A stretch of DNA of 23,509 nt. It comes from CAZOZP01 sp964584325 (GTDB lineage Bacteria; Bacteroidota; Ignavibacteria; Ignavibacteriales; Melioribacteraceae). Positions within the stretch are counted from its first letter, which is position 1. The number at the start of each line of letters is the position of its first letter. Shown here piece by piece: positions 1-8,072 of this stretch. Made by a program: the position numbers and the translations under genes. Location: the NCBI GenBank assembly GCA_964584325.1, contig CAZOZP010000053.1, positions 1 through 23,509 of the forward strand. Reading direction: 5' to 3'. The notes beneath the pieces were generated by a model. The model searched no databases and was not told the origin of the DNA. It saw only the letters and a program-made list of their open reading frames with translations.

Positions 1-1804
1 ACGGAAGAACATCTTCACCGTCGAACTCATATTTCTTCTTGTAATCAACTTTAAATGCTTCAGGAGGAGTAGGCCAATTACCATAACCGCAATCTTCAAA
101 ATCCGGTATGAAAGTTTGAATTATTGACACAGGAAGCGCCCCGGGATCATCTTTTCTATGAAATACTCCTATCATTTTTATATACATCTCCGGTCTTTTA
201 TTACCTAGAATATGCCCTATGGCTTCAAAATACCCGTCGGGGCCCTGGATTGTTTTATACTTCATTGCACGTGCATCCACCGGAACTGTGCGAAACATAA
301 TACTGCTTTTTGTTGCTGTCTCAACTTCTATTGCTCTTTTTTCTTCTATTTGTCTCGATAGATAATTCAGATTCTCATCCATCCAGGGGTACATAAGATT
401 TACGTGTTTTGATACATCCATACATATATATGCTTTCAAACTGTCAAGCACCAGGCCATTTTCCGTGTTAACTCGGAAATCGAGATTATCCTTCAGCCTG
501 AAATCCCAAAAAGCGTTTGTAGGATATCCGCTTGGCAATACCTGCTGTCTATATTTCTTATATTGAATTACAGGAGTTTTAACTAATGTATATGCCCCAG
601 CTTGATTATTGTATAACAGCGGAGCGCTTGTGCCCATCACCGGATTATGAGGATCTGTCTTCGCCCCCGGAATCGGGATTGTAGCTCCCGCCGGAAGATT
701 TACTTTTGTAGTGATTGATCCGGTCAATCTAAGATTAGCCCCAAAGTAAGTCGGAGCCATTTCCTGTTGACTTTTCTTCCCTCCACCGGTAAAGAAATCA
801 AGAATTCCGGCAACAACACCAATAACCGGTATAGCCGAGCATATCCAGGAATCCTTGAATCCGCCCACTGCTCCGCGATAAGCGTTAACAACTCTCTCAT
901 AAGGTATTGTTGTTGATTTATCATAGACAGGAATGCTTTTATACTTTTCATTTACCTGCTGGCTAAAGCTTATCCAATTATCCGCAGTTCCCATTGCATT
1001 GACTAACTTATCATTAAATGAAATAGTCTCATCAGCTTTCCTTGAAATATCGGAACCTATGGTAACTTTTCCGTGTGGATCATTGCATAGAAAATCGCGA
1101 ACATATTTTGCCTGCCCTGAAATTCCTTCCATGATGCCTCTGATTTTAAGTTCGCTTTCTGTTGTAGCGAAAACCTGGAATGTCATCCTTGGACAAGTAT
1201 CAGAATTTCCGGGAACTATCGTGGGATCAAAGGCAAGTACAAAATCGCCCCAAATCCACATTTCATTTCCTATGTTCTTAACCAATGATGTTGCGGTATA
1301 ATTTCCGACAATACTTAATTTGTCTGCAGCATAAGCCTTAGGCCGCATATTGTTAAATGTTGCAGTTTTCACTGTACTGCCGAACTCAACAGTGATACCC
1401 CCGCTTTCATAATCTCCCTGGCAGCTTACCAGTATAAAGAGTCTTAGCACTGAAGTATATTTGTTATACAATGCAAAGTAAGGACTTTTAGTTTTTGGTG
1501 TATTTATTAGCGGTCTGGTTGGCTCTCCGAAATCTCTGACCATAAGCACCCAGCCGTCTTCCTTTCTGTTATCATCCAATAAATCTGTGGCATTGTACTG
1601 GCACCAGGGTGCCGAAACATTTTGTGTGACAATTGTACCTAAATCTGTGGAACGGTACATTTTGAATATTGTATTGGGGTATTTGTTAACGGATACATCC
1701 CCCGCTCTCCAATCCCAATTTGGATCTGCATTCGGGTCTGTTGTCTGAGCCGAAACAGTAATGAATAATAGAAATACTAAAAGCATAAACGAACGCTTTC
1801 TCAT
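1..1804 (-). CDS. Large secreted protein of unknown function, 3' end outside window
   Basis: An open frame of 601 codons reads leftward from ATG at 1804 and is still open at base 1, so the C-terminus is missing. GGAGG lies four bases before the ATG, supporting this start. Residues 1-20 form a signal peptide (basic MRKR, hydrophobic core, ending SAQ), so the protein is exported. The mature part is rich in beta-type sequence, with scattered cysteines near 68, 128, 204, 240 and 322. A short hydrophobic, glycine-rich stretch at about 325-342 (GVVAGILDFFTGGG) could be a membrane-interacting loop. I do not recognise the family. Given the T9SS cargo elsewhere in the window, a C-terminal sorting domain beyond the left edge is plausible but not visible. 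The lipoprotein gene lies 99 bases upstream on the same strand, so the two may be cotranscribed. Confidence 0.85.
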   Translation of the reverse strand, partial: MRKRSFMLLVFLLFITVSAQTTDPNADPNWDWRAGDVSVNKYPNTIFKMYRSTDLGTIVTQNVSAPWCQYNATDLLDDNRKEDGWVLMVRDFGEPTRPLINTPKTKSPYFALYNKYTSVLRLFILVSCQGDYESGGITVEFGSTVKTATFNNMRPKAYAADKLSIVGNYTATSLVKNIGNEMWIWGDFVLAFDPTIVPGNSDTCPRMTFQVFATTESELKIRGIMEGISGQAKYVRDFLCNDPHGKVTIGSDISRKADETISFNDKLVNAMGTADNWISFSQQVNEKYKSIPVYDKSTTIPYERVVNAYRGAVGGFKDSWICSAIPVIGVVAGILDFFTGGGKKSQQEMAPTYFGANLRLTGSITTKVNLPAGATIPIPGAKTDPHNPVMGTSAPLLYNNQAGAYTLVKTPVIQYKKYRQQVLPSGYPTNAFWDFRLKDNLDFRVNTENGLVLDSLKAYICMDVSKHVNLMYPWMDENLNYLSRQIEEKRAIEVETATKSSIMFRTVPVDARAMKYKTIQGPDGYFEAIGHILGNKRPEMYIKMIGVFHRKDDPGALPVSIIQTFIPDFEDCGYGNWPTPPEAFKVDYKKKYEFDGEDVLP

Positions 1805-1903
1805 ACGCCCTCCTTTTTTTTATTGTTTGAAAAAAACTCCTTTTTATATAATTACGTAGTTCCATACCCTCAACCCCGACCCGTTACAAACTTAATTCTC
1901 TGA

Positions 1904-3034
1904 TCACTCCGGAATCTTTCTCCTGTAAAGCCCGAAGCCGGCATTCCCCTGTGGATTCATCCAGGGAGCATAAGCCGGCATCCCGTATCCTGCAAACAAA
2001 TACCCTTTGAAACTCTCCAAAAAATTAACAAGATGATATAGCTCCTCAGACCACTCTTCATCCTTGCATAATCTCAAACCTTTGGATAATTTGACCCACT
2101 CGCCCTCTCTCCATTCAAGCACACCGCTATATCTGGTTGAAACAAAAAGCCGATTGCCCGAAAATGTCAGTGCTGTGGTTTCTTCTCTTAATTTAGGTTT
2201 GTACAAATCAGATTGCTTATGATTTGGCAGTGTATCGGTAAAGTTTATCCATTCATCTGCCTGATTAAGATACTTTATAACCGCAGGAAAAAGAAATGCA
2301 GCATATAGAGTATTATCTTTTACAGTCATAGAATTAGTCGGATTTCTCTGTGAATTTAACTCTTGTTGTGAAAGACCTTTCATACATTTAAGGAATTTCT
2401 CTCCGTTAAATTCGAAAAAACAAGTATAGGCTGATGCATCGGGTCTAAGATACACTTTTTCTTCATAATTCTTTTGTACTTTAATAAACTTAAACCCGGA
2501 AGTAATATATCCCATCGGATACAAAGTATCCGCCTTACCGTTGCTGTGTATTCTATATGTTTCTCCAACAAATTTTGAAACCATTCCGTAAAGCGTATCC
2601 CTCAGAAAAACTATATCACCGTCTAAAGTAGGATCGCTTAACCTATACGGTGTCCTGCAATAGCTTTTCCAACCCCTCCGCCTCTGATAACTGTAGATGC
2701 TGTCATCCATAAGAATATAAATCGAATCACCACGTGTTGTCATTGGTCCTACATTCGATTTGAATTTTCTTACTTTTTCCCAGTTAATTCCGTCATCTGT
2801 TCTTAGTAGCAGACCTCTGCCTTCAGTCGGATACTCAAGTTTTGTGTCTATGCAGGCTACATACAAACTTCTATCATGTACAAGCATATACCTGACATCA
2901 ACTGCCTCAAATCCCGGTATCAGTTCCCATTGTTCTTCCTGAGGCACGGTCTTCGGTTCTATCTCATTGGGTTTTTCTTTGCAGGAACTTATCAGAAACA
3001 ATATTATAACGCCATAAAACATATTTTTCAGCAT
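1904..3034 (-). CDS. Outer-membrane or periplasmic lipoprotein, beta-propeller-like
   Basis: A 376-residue protein with a lipoprotein signal: hydrophobic residues 7-15, then ISSC with the lipidated cysteine at 18, followed by a charged, proline-rich linker. The body has repeated short segments of the type seen in BNR/sialidase-like propellers. These include a degenerate Asp box (RTDDGINW, about 78-85) and segments such as TTALTFSGNRLFVSTRYSGVLEW near 290-310, where a displayed or measured value follows a turn. GGGAGG stands about seven bases before the ATG. I see no catalytic residues that would establish an enzyme, so a scaffold or binding role is as likely. It lies upstream of the large secreted protein in the same direction. 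The lipoprotein call is firm; the propeller fold is inferred from pattern only. Confidence 0.8.
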   Translation of the reverse strand: MLKNMFYGVIILFLISSCKEKPNEIEPKTVPQEEQWELIPGFEAVDVRYMLVHDRSLYVACIDTKLEYPTEGRGLLLRTDDGINWEKVRKFKSNVGPMTTRGDSIYILMDDSIYSYQRRRGWKSYCRTPYRLSDPTLDGDIVFLRDTLYGMVSKFVGETYRIHSNGKADTLYPMGYITSGFKFIKVQKNYEEKVYLRPDASAYTCFFEFNGEKFLKCMKGLSQQELNSQRNPTNSMTVKDNTLYAAFLFPAVIKYLNQADEWINFTDTLPNHKQSDLYKPKLREETTALTFSGNRLFVSTRYSGVLEWREGEWVKLSKGLRLCKDEEWSEELYHLVNFLESFKGYLFAGYGMPAYAPWMNPQGNAGFGLYRRKIPE

Positions 3035-3342
3035 TTTTTATCCTCCCTAAATTAATGCTTATAATAATTCATTCGATTCCCCTCTCAGGCAAACCGAATT
3101 CTGAACAAATATTCTGCGGATACCGGAAAGATATTCACGCGAACTATTCGTCCGGTTGCAGCATTTCTGCTATTTTCATTGTGTATTATTTGTACATTTG
3201 CGCTTTTATTTTTTACCCTTACAAAAGCACAGCCCTTTTACGTTGCTAATATAATATTAATTGCTTTATGGAAGCAAGTATTTTAAAATAAATATTTATC
3301 TGGTAAAGGTTTCCGTATTTTTAGGACGTCCTTCTCATTAAC

Positions 3343-3374
3343 TGCCTTCGAGAGCCTTAAGGCTCAGGGAGGCA
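3343..3374. repeat. Inverted repeat with 14-bp perfect palindrome core
   Basis: GAGCCTTAAGGCTC at 3352-3365 is a perfect 14-bp palindrome. It is flanked symmetrically at a distance of four bases by TGCCT (3343-3347) and AGGCA (3370-3374), giving an interrupted hairpin 32 bases long. No T-tract follows on either strand, so it is not a standard terminator. A related near-palindrome with the same CCTTAAGG core is at 3454-3467. Confidence 0.7.
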
Positions 3375-3387
3375 TTGTCTGAACCGG

Positions 3388-3432
3388 GATTTATATGATT
3401 TTTGTGATAAACAGGATTTATTGGATTAAATT
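3388..3432. repeat. Five degenerate 9-bp tandem units starting GAT
   Basis: Five consecutive 9-base units begin with GAT at exactly 9-base spacing (3388, 3397, 3406, 3415, 3424): GATTTATAT, GATTTTTGT, GATAAACAG, GATTTATTG, GATTAAATT. From memory, GATT-phased intergenic repeats of this look are dispersed in a number of environmental bacterial genomes, but I cannot check whether this one recurs. It sits between the two CCTTAAGG palindromes, so repeat and palindromes may be one element. Confidence 0.6.
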
Positions 3433-3542
3433 TTCAATTGTTACTAAGATTCCGCACCTTAAGGCGCTGATTATTGCTTCACTTGATCAAATTATCACAA
3501 ATAATATAAATGCTGATTATTTTTTCGGTTTTATTTTCTAAC

Positions 3543-3550
3543 TATATTTG
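3543..3550 (+). promoter_or_regulatory. Bacteroidetes-type -7 box (TATATTTG)
   Basis: TATATTTG fits the Bacteroidetes sigma-ABfr -7 consensus TAnnTTTG and lies 20 bases before the ATG at 3571. No TTG or TTTG is found at the expected -33 distance, so the match is partial. Confidence 0.45.
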
Positions 3551-3570
3551 ACTGACAAAAAGAAAATTTT

Positions 3571-4263
3571 ATGACAAAAAGAATTCATTATATAAAACAC
3601 GTTCCTTTTGAAGGTCTCGGTTGTATTGAGGAATGGATTTCAGAAAACGGACATTCATTAAGTCTTACTGAGTTGGATTCAGAAACTCCATACCCATCAA
3701 CTGACGATTTTGACTTTCTGATTATTCTCGGTGGGCCGATGAGTGTTTACGATGATGGGATGCCGCGTTTCGATGATGAAAAAAAATTTATAAGAAGCTG
3801 TCTCGCTGCCGGGAAACCAATAGTAGGTATTTGTCTGGGTGCACAACTTCTTGCCGATGCATTGGGGTCTCCTGTTTACCGGAACAAAACGAAGGAAATA
3901 GGCTGGCATAAGATATCTGTTACTCCTGACGGAAAAAGTTTGGCACTGCTCACTGATTTTCCGGAAGAGGCTGTAGTGTTTCAATGGCACGGAGATACTT
4001 TCGATATACCCGAAAATGCGGTAAGGCTTTTTGAATCTGAAGAGTGCAGGAATCAGGCATTTCTATACAGGAACAATGTACTTGCTCTGCAATTTCATTT
4101 TGAGGCAAATCTGCAATCAGTGAGAGAACTTGCCGAAAACGCATCTGATGAAATCGTTGCTGCCCCGGGAATCCAAACGCTTGAAGAAATTCTGACAACC
4201 AGGCAATACATACCAGGAAATAATATTATGATGTATGCATTACTCGACCGGCTCATTTCTTAA
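3571..4263 (+). CDS. Class I glutamine amidotransferase-like protein
   Basis: A 230-residue stand-alone glutamine amidotransferase domain of the GMP-synthase/GATase1 type. The catalytic triad is visible: Cys88 in the nucleophile elbow GICLGAQ, and His176 and Glu178 in QFHFEAN. The oxyanion-type LGGPMSVY motif is at about 53-60 and QWHGDTF at 138-144. The domain normally hydrolyses glutamine to feed ammonia to a synthetase partner. No partner is fused or adjacent, as is usual for this uncharacterised group, so the real substrate is unknown; related proteins act on gamma-glutamyl compounds. There is no clear ribosome binding site before the ATG, but a promoter-like box ends 20 bases upstream. 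The stop lies only 13 bases from the stop of the convergent receptor gene. Confidence 0.88.
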   Translation: MTKRIHYIKHVPFEGLGCIEEWISENGHSLSLTELDSETPYPSTDDFDFLIILGGPMSVYDDGMPRFDDEKKFIRSCLAAGKPIVGICLGAQLLADALGSPVYRNKTKEIGWHKISVTPDGKSLALLTDFPEEAVVFQWHGDTFDIPENAVRLFESEECRNQAFLYRNNVLALQFHFEANLQSVRELAENASDEIVAAPGIQTLEEILTTRQYIPGNNIMMYALLDRLIS

Positions 4264-4276
4264 TATCAGTTCCGGT

Positions 4277-6106
4277 CTATATTTCAATGCCAGCACGTAT
4301 CCATCTTCCCGGCAAAGGTAATCCTGTAAAATCTTCATAAATTTTGTTACCTAAGTTAGATACCGAAAGATATAATTTAACATTTCCTGCAAAGTAAGAA
4401 AACTTGGTATCTATTATTAACCTATCGTTATAGTAATTTCGGTTTTCATAAGAAACAATCCAGCTGCATTCCAGCTTATCGCCAAACCCTAATACTATTG
4501 TACCGGTAGCACTGTTTTTCACATTTTCTGATAAATCCCTTGCGGAATATTCTGCCGTACTTCTCCCGACATCAATAATACTTAAAGCTGCACCGATTTT
4601 TTTAATCTCTGCAAATCCAAGATTCATTGAACCTGCATAAAGACCTAGTTCAATTCCGTTTATGTTTATTTGAGAAATATTCATTGCTCGAAAAATAGTC
4701 ACCTCCCGAAGCTTTACCCAGTCAATAAGATTCTTCCCTTTTTTATGAAAGTAGGTAGCTTCGCAGGAAAGTATTCCTGCTGAAGCATTAATACCTGCCT
4801 CATAGTTAACCGATTCCTCGCTTTTTAGAGCAGAATTACCCAGACTCGTTCTGCTTACATAATATAATTCCGTGAATGAAGGAATTCGGAAAGCCTTACC
4901 AAAGGAAGCAAAGACTCTTAAATTTTCTGAATAATTCCAGGAAATTCCGGCCGATGGCCAAAACTTCCACCCGATTTCTGCATATTTATGAGCATATCCG
5001 CTTACATCAATGTATAGATTCCGGAAAGGTTCACTCCTGAATTCAAAAAATGCCCCGCCGCTTTCCCTGGTTCTCTCACCCAAATTGCTGCTTTTCATCT
5101 CATCGTTTCTGAAACCGGCGCCTGCAAGAAACTTCCCAAAAGAAAAAGCAACTTGCGAAGATGCTTCAATACCGTATGAATTTGATTTGTGAGAATTATG
5201 AAAAAATTCCGGATTGCTTCTTATCAGAAAATATTCGTCTGCATTGTGTCTGTAAAAAGAGTTTATGTTAAAGTCTGTTTTACCAATACTGAATTCTGTC
5301 TTTAATATTGTAAGAAATGTTTTAACCTCTTCATATTGTTCTTTATAGACCGGGGTATAGAAACTATTGGCTCCGAACTTTTTATCAATTGCGGCAAACG
5401 AAAGTGAATATGTCCTTTCCCCTTCCTCCAATACAGTTTTAACGAATAACGAATTATTTCTATAATCAGTGTTGGCTATATAGCCTTCTGATCCGTTTCG
5501 GTTGAAAGAAAGCCTGCTACTCAGCACAGCATCCCGGTTACCCTCCGTCCCGGCTTCTAATATAAATAATTTTGAAACTGAAGCAGATAATCCAAATGAT
5601 CCGAATGTTCCGCCGTATGCAGAAGCATGAATTCCATCTTTAGCCGGCAGTTTCGTTATTATATTGATCACACCGGAGAAAGCATTCGCTCCGTAAACGC
5701 TTGACCCCTGTCCTTTTAATATTTCAATACTCTGAATATCATTAATTCCGAGAGGAAGATTCATATTATGGTGCCCGGTCTGAGGATCAGATACCGCAAT
5801 TCCGTCAACAAGCACAAGAGTCTGTTCGAATGTCCCTCCGCGTATTGAAATATCCGATTGTATGCCGTCATTTCCTCTTTGCCTTACATCAACACCGGGA
5901 ATATGCTGAATTACCTCCGGTACGGCAATACCTGAAGAACGGATCACCTCATCCTGCGAAAGAATCTTAATATCTCGCGACTGTGAGGCTTCGGTAGCCT
6001 TTATTCTGCCCGATGTAATGATAACTTCACCGGTCGTGTATTTTAATGTATCCTGTGTATATAGCTTTCCTGCCAATAACAGCAGAAATAGGAAATAATA
6101 CTTCAT
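4277..6106 (-). CDS. TonB-dependent outer-membrane receptor, BtuB/CirA type
   Basis: A 609-residue receptor. Residues 1-17 are a signal peptide. A TonB-box-like segment is at about 26-32 (GEVIITS). The plug domain spans about 40-153, with typical QDEVIRSSG, IPGVDVRQRG, SIRGG and VLVDGIAVSDP motifs and SSVYGANAFSGVINIITK at the plug/barrel junction. The remainder is an outer-membrane beta-barrel. It lacks the N-terminal carboxypeptidase-regulatory-like domain of SusC-type receptors, which, together with its size, points to small ligands such as cobalamin, siderophores or other metal chelates. No cobalamin riboswitch core was recognised upstream, so the ligand is not assigned. AAGGA five bases before the ATG supports the start. 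A small hairpin (6154-6168) lies upstream and could be in its leader. Confidence 0.92.
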   Translation of the reverse strand: MKYYFLFLLLLAGKLYTQDTLKYTTGEVIITSGRIKATEASQSRDIKILSQDEVIRSSGIAVPEVIQHIPGVDVRQRGNDGIQSDISIRGGTFEQTLVLVDGIAVSDPQTGHHNMNLPLGINDIQSIEILKGQGSSVYGANAFSGVINIITKLPAKDGIHASAYGGTFGSFGLSASVSKLFILEAGTEGNRDAVLSSRLSFNRNGSEGYIANTDYRNNSLFVKTVLEEGERTYSLSFAAIDKKFGANSFYTPVYKEQYEEVKTFLTILKTEFSIGKTDFNINSFYRHNADEYFLIRSNPEFFHNSHKSNSYGIEASSQVAFSFGKFLAGAGFRNDEMKSSNLGERTRESGGAFFEFRSEPFRNLYIDVSGYAHKYAEIGWKFWPSAGISWNYSENLRVFASFGKAFRIPSFTELYYVSRTSLGNSALKSEESVNYEAGINASAGILSCEATYFHKKGKNLIDWVKLREVTIFRAMNISQININGIELGLYAGSMNLGFAEIKKIGAALSIIDVGRSTAEYSARDLSENVKNSATGTIVLGFGDKLECSWIVSYENRNYYNDRLIIDTKFSYFAGNVKLYLSVSNLGNKIYEDFTGLPLPGRWIRAGIEI

Positions 6107-6153
6107 AATTTTCCTTAAATCTTTTTATAATTTTTGTTTGAATGAATTTGTTT

Positions 6154-6168
6154 GAAGGGAGGCCCTTC
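6154..6168. other. Short GC-rich hairpin between divergent genes
   Basis: GAAGGG-AGG-CCCTTC is a perfect 6-bp stem with a 3-base loop. It lies 48 bases before the receptor start on the minus strand. Neither side has a T-tract, so a terminator is unlikely; a leader structure or chance are the alternatives. Confidence 0.3.
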
Positions 6169-6318
6169 GTAAAGAGTGGATACTGATGAATGTGTTGTGC
6201 TGAAGAATAATTAAAGAACGCACTTAAAATTAATATTTATATAGTTAATATCCAAGCCTGATCTACCATCCCTGCCACATTGTTAACTTGTCAATCTGTT
6301 ACATTGTTTCTAATAATA

Positions 6319-6350
6319 TTTGTCTATTCTTAAAATTCAGGTTATTTTTG
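6319..6350 (+). promoter_or_regulatory. Bacteroidetes-type promoter for proS
   Basis: TTTG (6319-6322), 20 bases, then TATTTTTG (6343-6350): both elements of the TTTG-N19/20-TAnnTTTG consensus are present at the right distance. It would start transcription near 6357, about 24 bases before the proS ATG. No ribosome binding site is seen there, as is common in this group. Confidence 0.65.
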
Positions 6351-6380
6351 TAAAGTTTTAATAAAATTTTAGATGAGAAT

Positions 6381-8069
6381 ATGAGATTAAGCAAATCGTT
6401 TGTCCCCACTCTGAAGGAAGTACCTTCTGATGCCGTAATTCCAAGTCATATTTATATGCTTCGTGCAGGAATGGTTCGTATGCTTTCTGCGGGAATTTAT
6501 TCATTCATGCCTCTTGGTTATAAAATCCTGAAAAAGGCCGCTGAAATCATCCGCGAAGAAATGGATGCAATCGGCGGACAAGAATTTCACTTGCCGGCAT
6601 TAAATCCGCGTGAGATTTGGGAATCTACCAACAGGGTTGAAGCTTTCGGCGATACAATGTTTCACATTAAGAACCGTGACTATGTTCTTGCTCCGACACA
6701 CGAGGAAATTATGACCTATCACGCAAAGGGTCAATTGAAATCGTACAAGGAACTTCCACAGATTTGGTATCAGATACAAACAAAATTCAGAAATGAACCA
6801 AGGCCCAGAAGCGGTGTAATCCGCGGACGCCAGTTCCTGATGAAAGACTCATATTCTTTCGATTCCACCTGGGAAAATCTTGATGCATCTTATGATCTTC
6901 ATGCAAAAGCTTACAGGAGAATATTCGAGAGATGCGGATTGAAGTTTTTCATAGTTGGTGCTTCAAGCGGTGCTATGGGCGGAAGCAAATCCGAGGAATT
7001 TATGGTTCGCTCTGATGCAGGTGAAGATACTGTTGCATACTGTGAAAAGTGCGGATATGCAGCTAATGTTGAAGTTGCTCAGTCAATTATTCAAACTATC
7101 GTCCGCGATTCTGAAAGCAAAGAAATTTATGAAATCAGCACTCCTAATGTTAAATCAATTGATGAACTTTGCGCATTCCTTCAGATATCTGAAAACCGGT
7201 GCGCTAAATCCAGAGTTTATATTAATGACGAGACTCCTGTGCTTATTCTGATGCAGGGAAATGATGAAGTAAATGAAGAAAAACTAAACGGACTTTTAGG
7301 CGGACAAGTTCGTCCGGCACACCCCGATGAACTTAAAGCCATTTCAGGAGCAGATGCGGGATCTATAGGACCGGTTGGTTTGAAGATAAGAATTATTGCC
7401 GATAATAAACTTCGAAACAGAAACAATCTGTTCAGCGGTGCAAATAAAAACGATTACCATATTGGCGGCATTGATCTTGACAAAGATGTTCCACAAATTG
7501 AATATGCCGATCTTAGGATTGTTTCCGCTGGCGAAACTTGTGTTAAATGCGGTGCAGCACTCGATGTATTCAAGGCAATTGAACTTGGGCATATCTTTAA
7601 GCTCGGAACAAAATATTCTGATTCAATGGGTGCAAATTTCCTTGACGAAAACGGAAAGGAACATCCTTTAATAATGGGAAGCTACGGAATAGGTGTTGAA
7701 AGAGTTGTAGCCTGCTTTATTGAGCAAAACCACGATGATAAAGGTATAGTCTGGGAAGGAGAACTTACTCCGTTTAAAGTACATCTTATCGGACTTAATA
7801 TGAAAAGCGAACCGGTTTCCGATCTTTGTGAATCTGTTTATTCTAATCTGAATAAAGCCGGATATGATGTTGTGTTTGACGACAGAAAAGATGCTCAGGC
7901 CGGATTCAAATTCAACGATGCTGATCTTCTAGGAGTACCGGTTCAGATTATTATTGGAGAAAAAGGCTTAAAAGAAGGTATTGTTGAGGTTAAAATCAGA
8001 AAAACCGGCGAGCGTTCGAAAATAAAACCTGAGGAAATCAATAGTTTCGTTTCAAATTATTTCGGTTAA
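6381..8069 (+). CDS. proS: Prolyl-tRNA synthetase, bacterial type with editing domain
   Basis: This class II synthetase of 562 residues, the usual length for the bacterial long form, charges tRNA-Pro with proline using ATP. Visible features are APTHEE at 104-109, the motif 2 region FRNEPRPRSG (136-145) followed by GRQFLMKDSYSFD, and motif 3 GSYGIGVERV at about 433-442. Between motifs 2 and 3 is the inserted editing domain that clears Ala-tRNA-Pro. It carries two CxxC pairs, CEKC (about 221-224) and CVKC (about 386-389), typical of this family. The C-terminal anticodon-binding domain follows from about 465 (FKVHLIGLNM). The stop is three bases before the rsmI start, so the two are probably cotranscribed. 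Confidence 0.97.
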   Translation: MRLSKSFVPTLKEVPSDAVIPSHIYMLRAGMVRMLSAGIYSFMPLGYKILKKAAEIIREEMDAIGGQEFHLPALNPREIWESTNRVEAFGDTMFHIKNRDYVLAPTHEEIMTYHAKGQLKSYKELPQIWYQIQTKFRNEPRPRSGVIRGRQFLMKDSYSFDSTWENLDASYDLHAKAYRRIFERCGLKFFIVGASSGAMGGSKSEEFMVRSDAGEDTVAYCEKCGYAANVEVAQSIIQTIVRDSESKEIYEISTPNVKSIDELCAFLQISENRCAKSRVYINDETPVLILMQGNDEVNEEKLNGLLGGQVRPAHPDELKAISGADAGSIGPVGLKIRIIADNKLRNRNNLFSGANKNDYHIGGIDLDKDVPQIEYADLRIVSAGETCVKCGAALDVFKAIELGHIFKLGTKYSDSMGANFLDENGKEHPLIMGSYGIGVERVVACFIEQNHDDKGIVWEGELTPFKVHLIGLNMKSEPVSDLCESVYSNLNKAGYDVVFDDRKDAQAGFKFNDADLLGVPVQIIIGEKGLKEGIVEVKIRKTGERSKIKPEEINSFVSNYFG

Positions 8070-8072
8070 AAG

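Larger units (their letters stand above)
3035..3570. other. Gene-free interval with palindrome cluster
   Basis: No convincing gene lies in these 536 bases between two divergent genes. The left part holds an AT-rich stem (3261-3277) and a 12-bp palindrome (3279-3290). The middle holds a 10-bp palindrome (3323-3332), a long inverted repeat (3343-3374) and a 9-bp-period repeat (3388-3432). The right part holds a second CCTTAAGG palindrome (3454-3467) and the promoter-like box of the downstream amidotransferase gene. Confidence 0.6.

Noticed and set aside
933..1301. 122-codon plus-strand frame
   Set aside because: It lies inside the continuous 601-codon minus-strand gene, which has a signal peptide and a ribosome binding site.
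3193..3200. TACATTTG as a promoter -7 box
   Set aside because: It fits TAnnTTTG but has no -33 element at 19-20 bases and lies about 370 bases from the nearest downstream gene.
3055..3249. 64-codon frame on the plus strand in the gene-free interval
   Set aside because: No ribosome binding site, unlikely composition, no recognisable family, and it lies in a region of palindromes and repeats.
6277..6308. Direct repeat ACATTGTT at 6277-6284 and 6301-6308 upstream of the proS promoter
   Set aside because: Eight AT-rich bases repeated once is within chance expectation; no symmetry or known regulator site is seen.
4277..6380. Cobalamin riboswitch upstream of the BtuB-like receptor
   Set aside because: The 270 bases upstream lack a recognisable B12 box and the expected long structured leader.
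6373..6384. Three-codon upstream frame overlapping the proS start
   Set aside because: ATG-AGA-ATA-TGA is too short to judge and has no ribosome binding site; likely chance.
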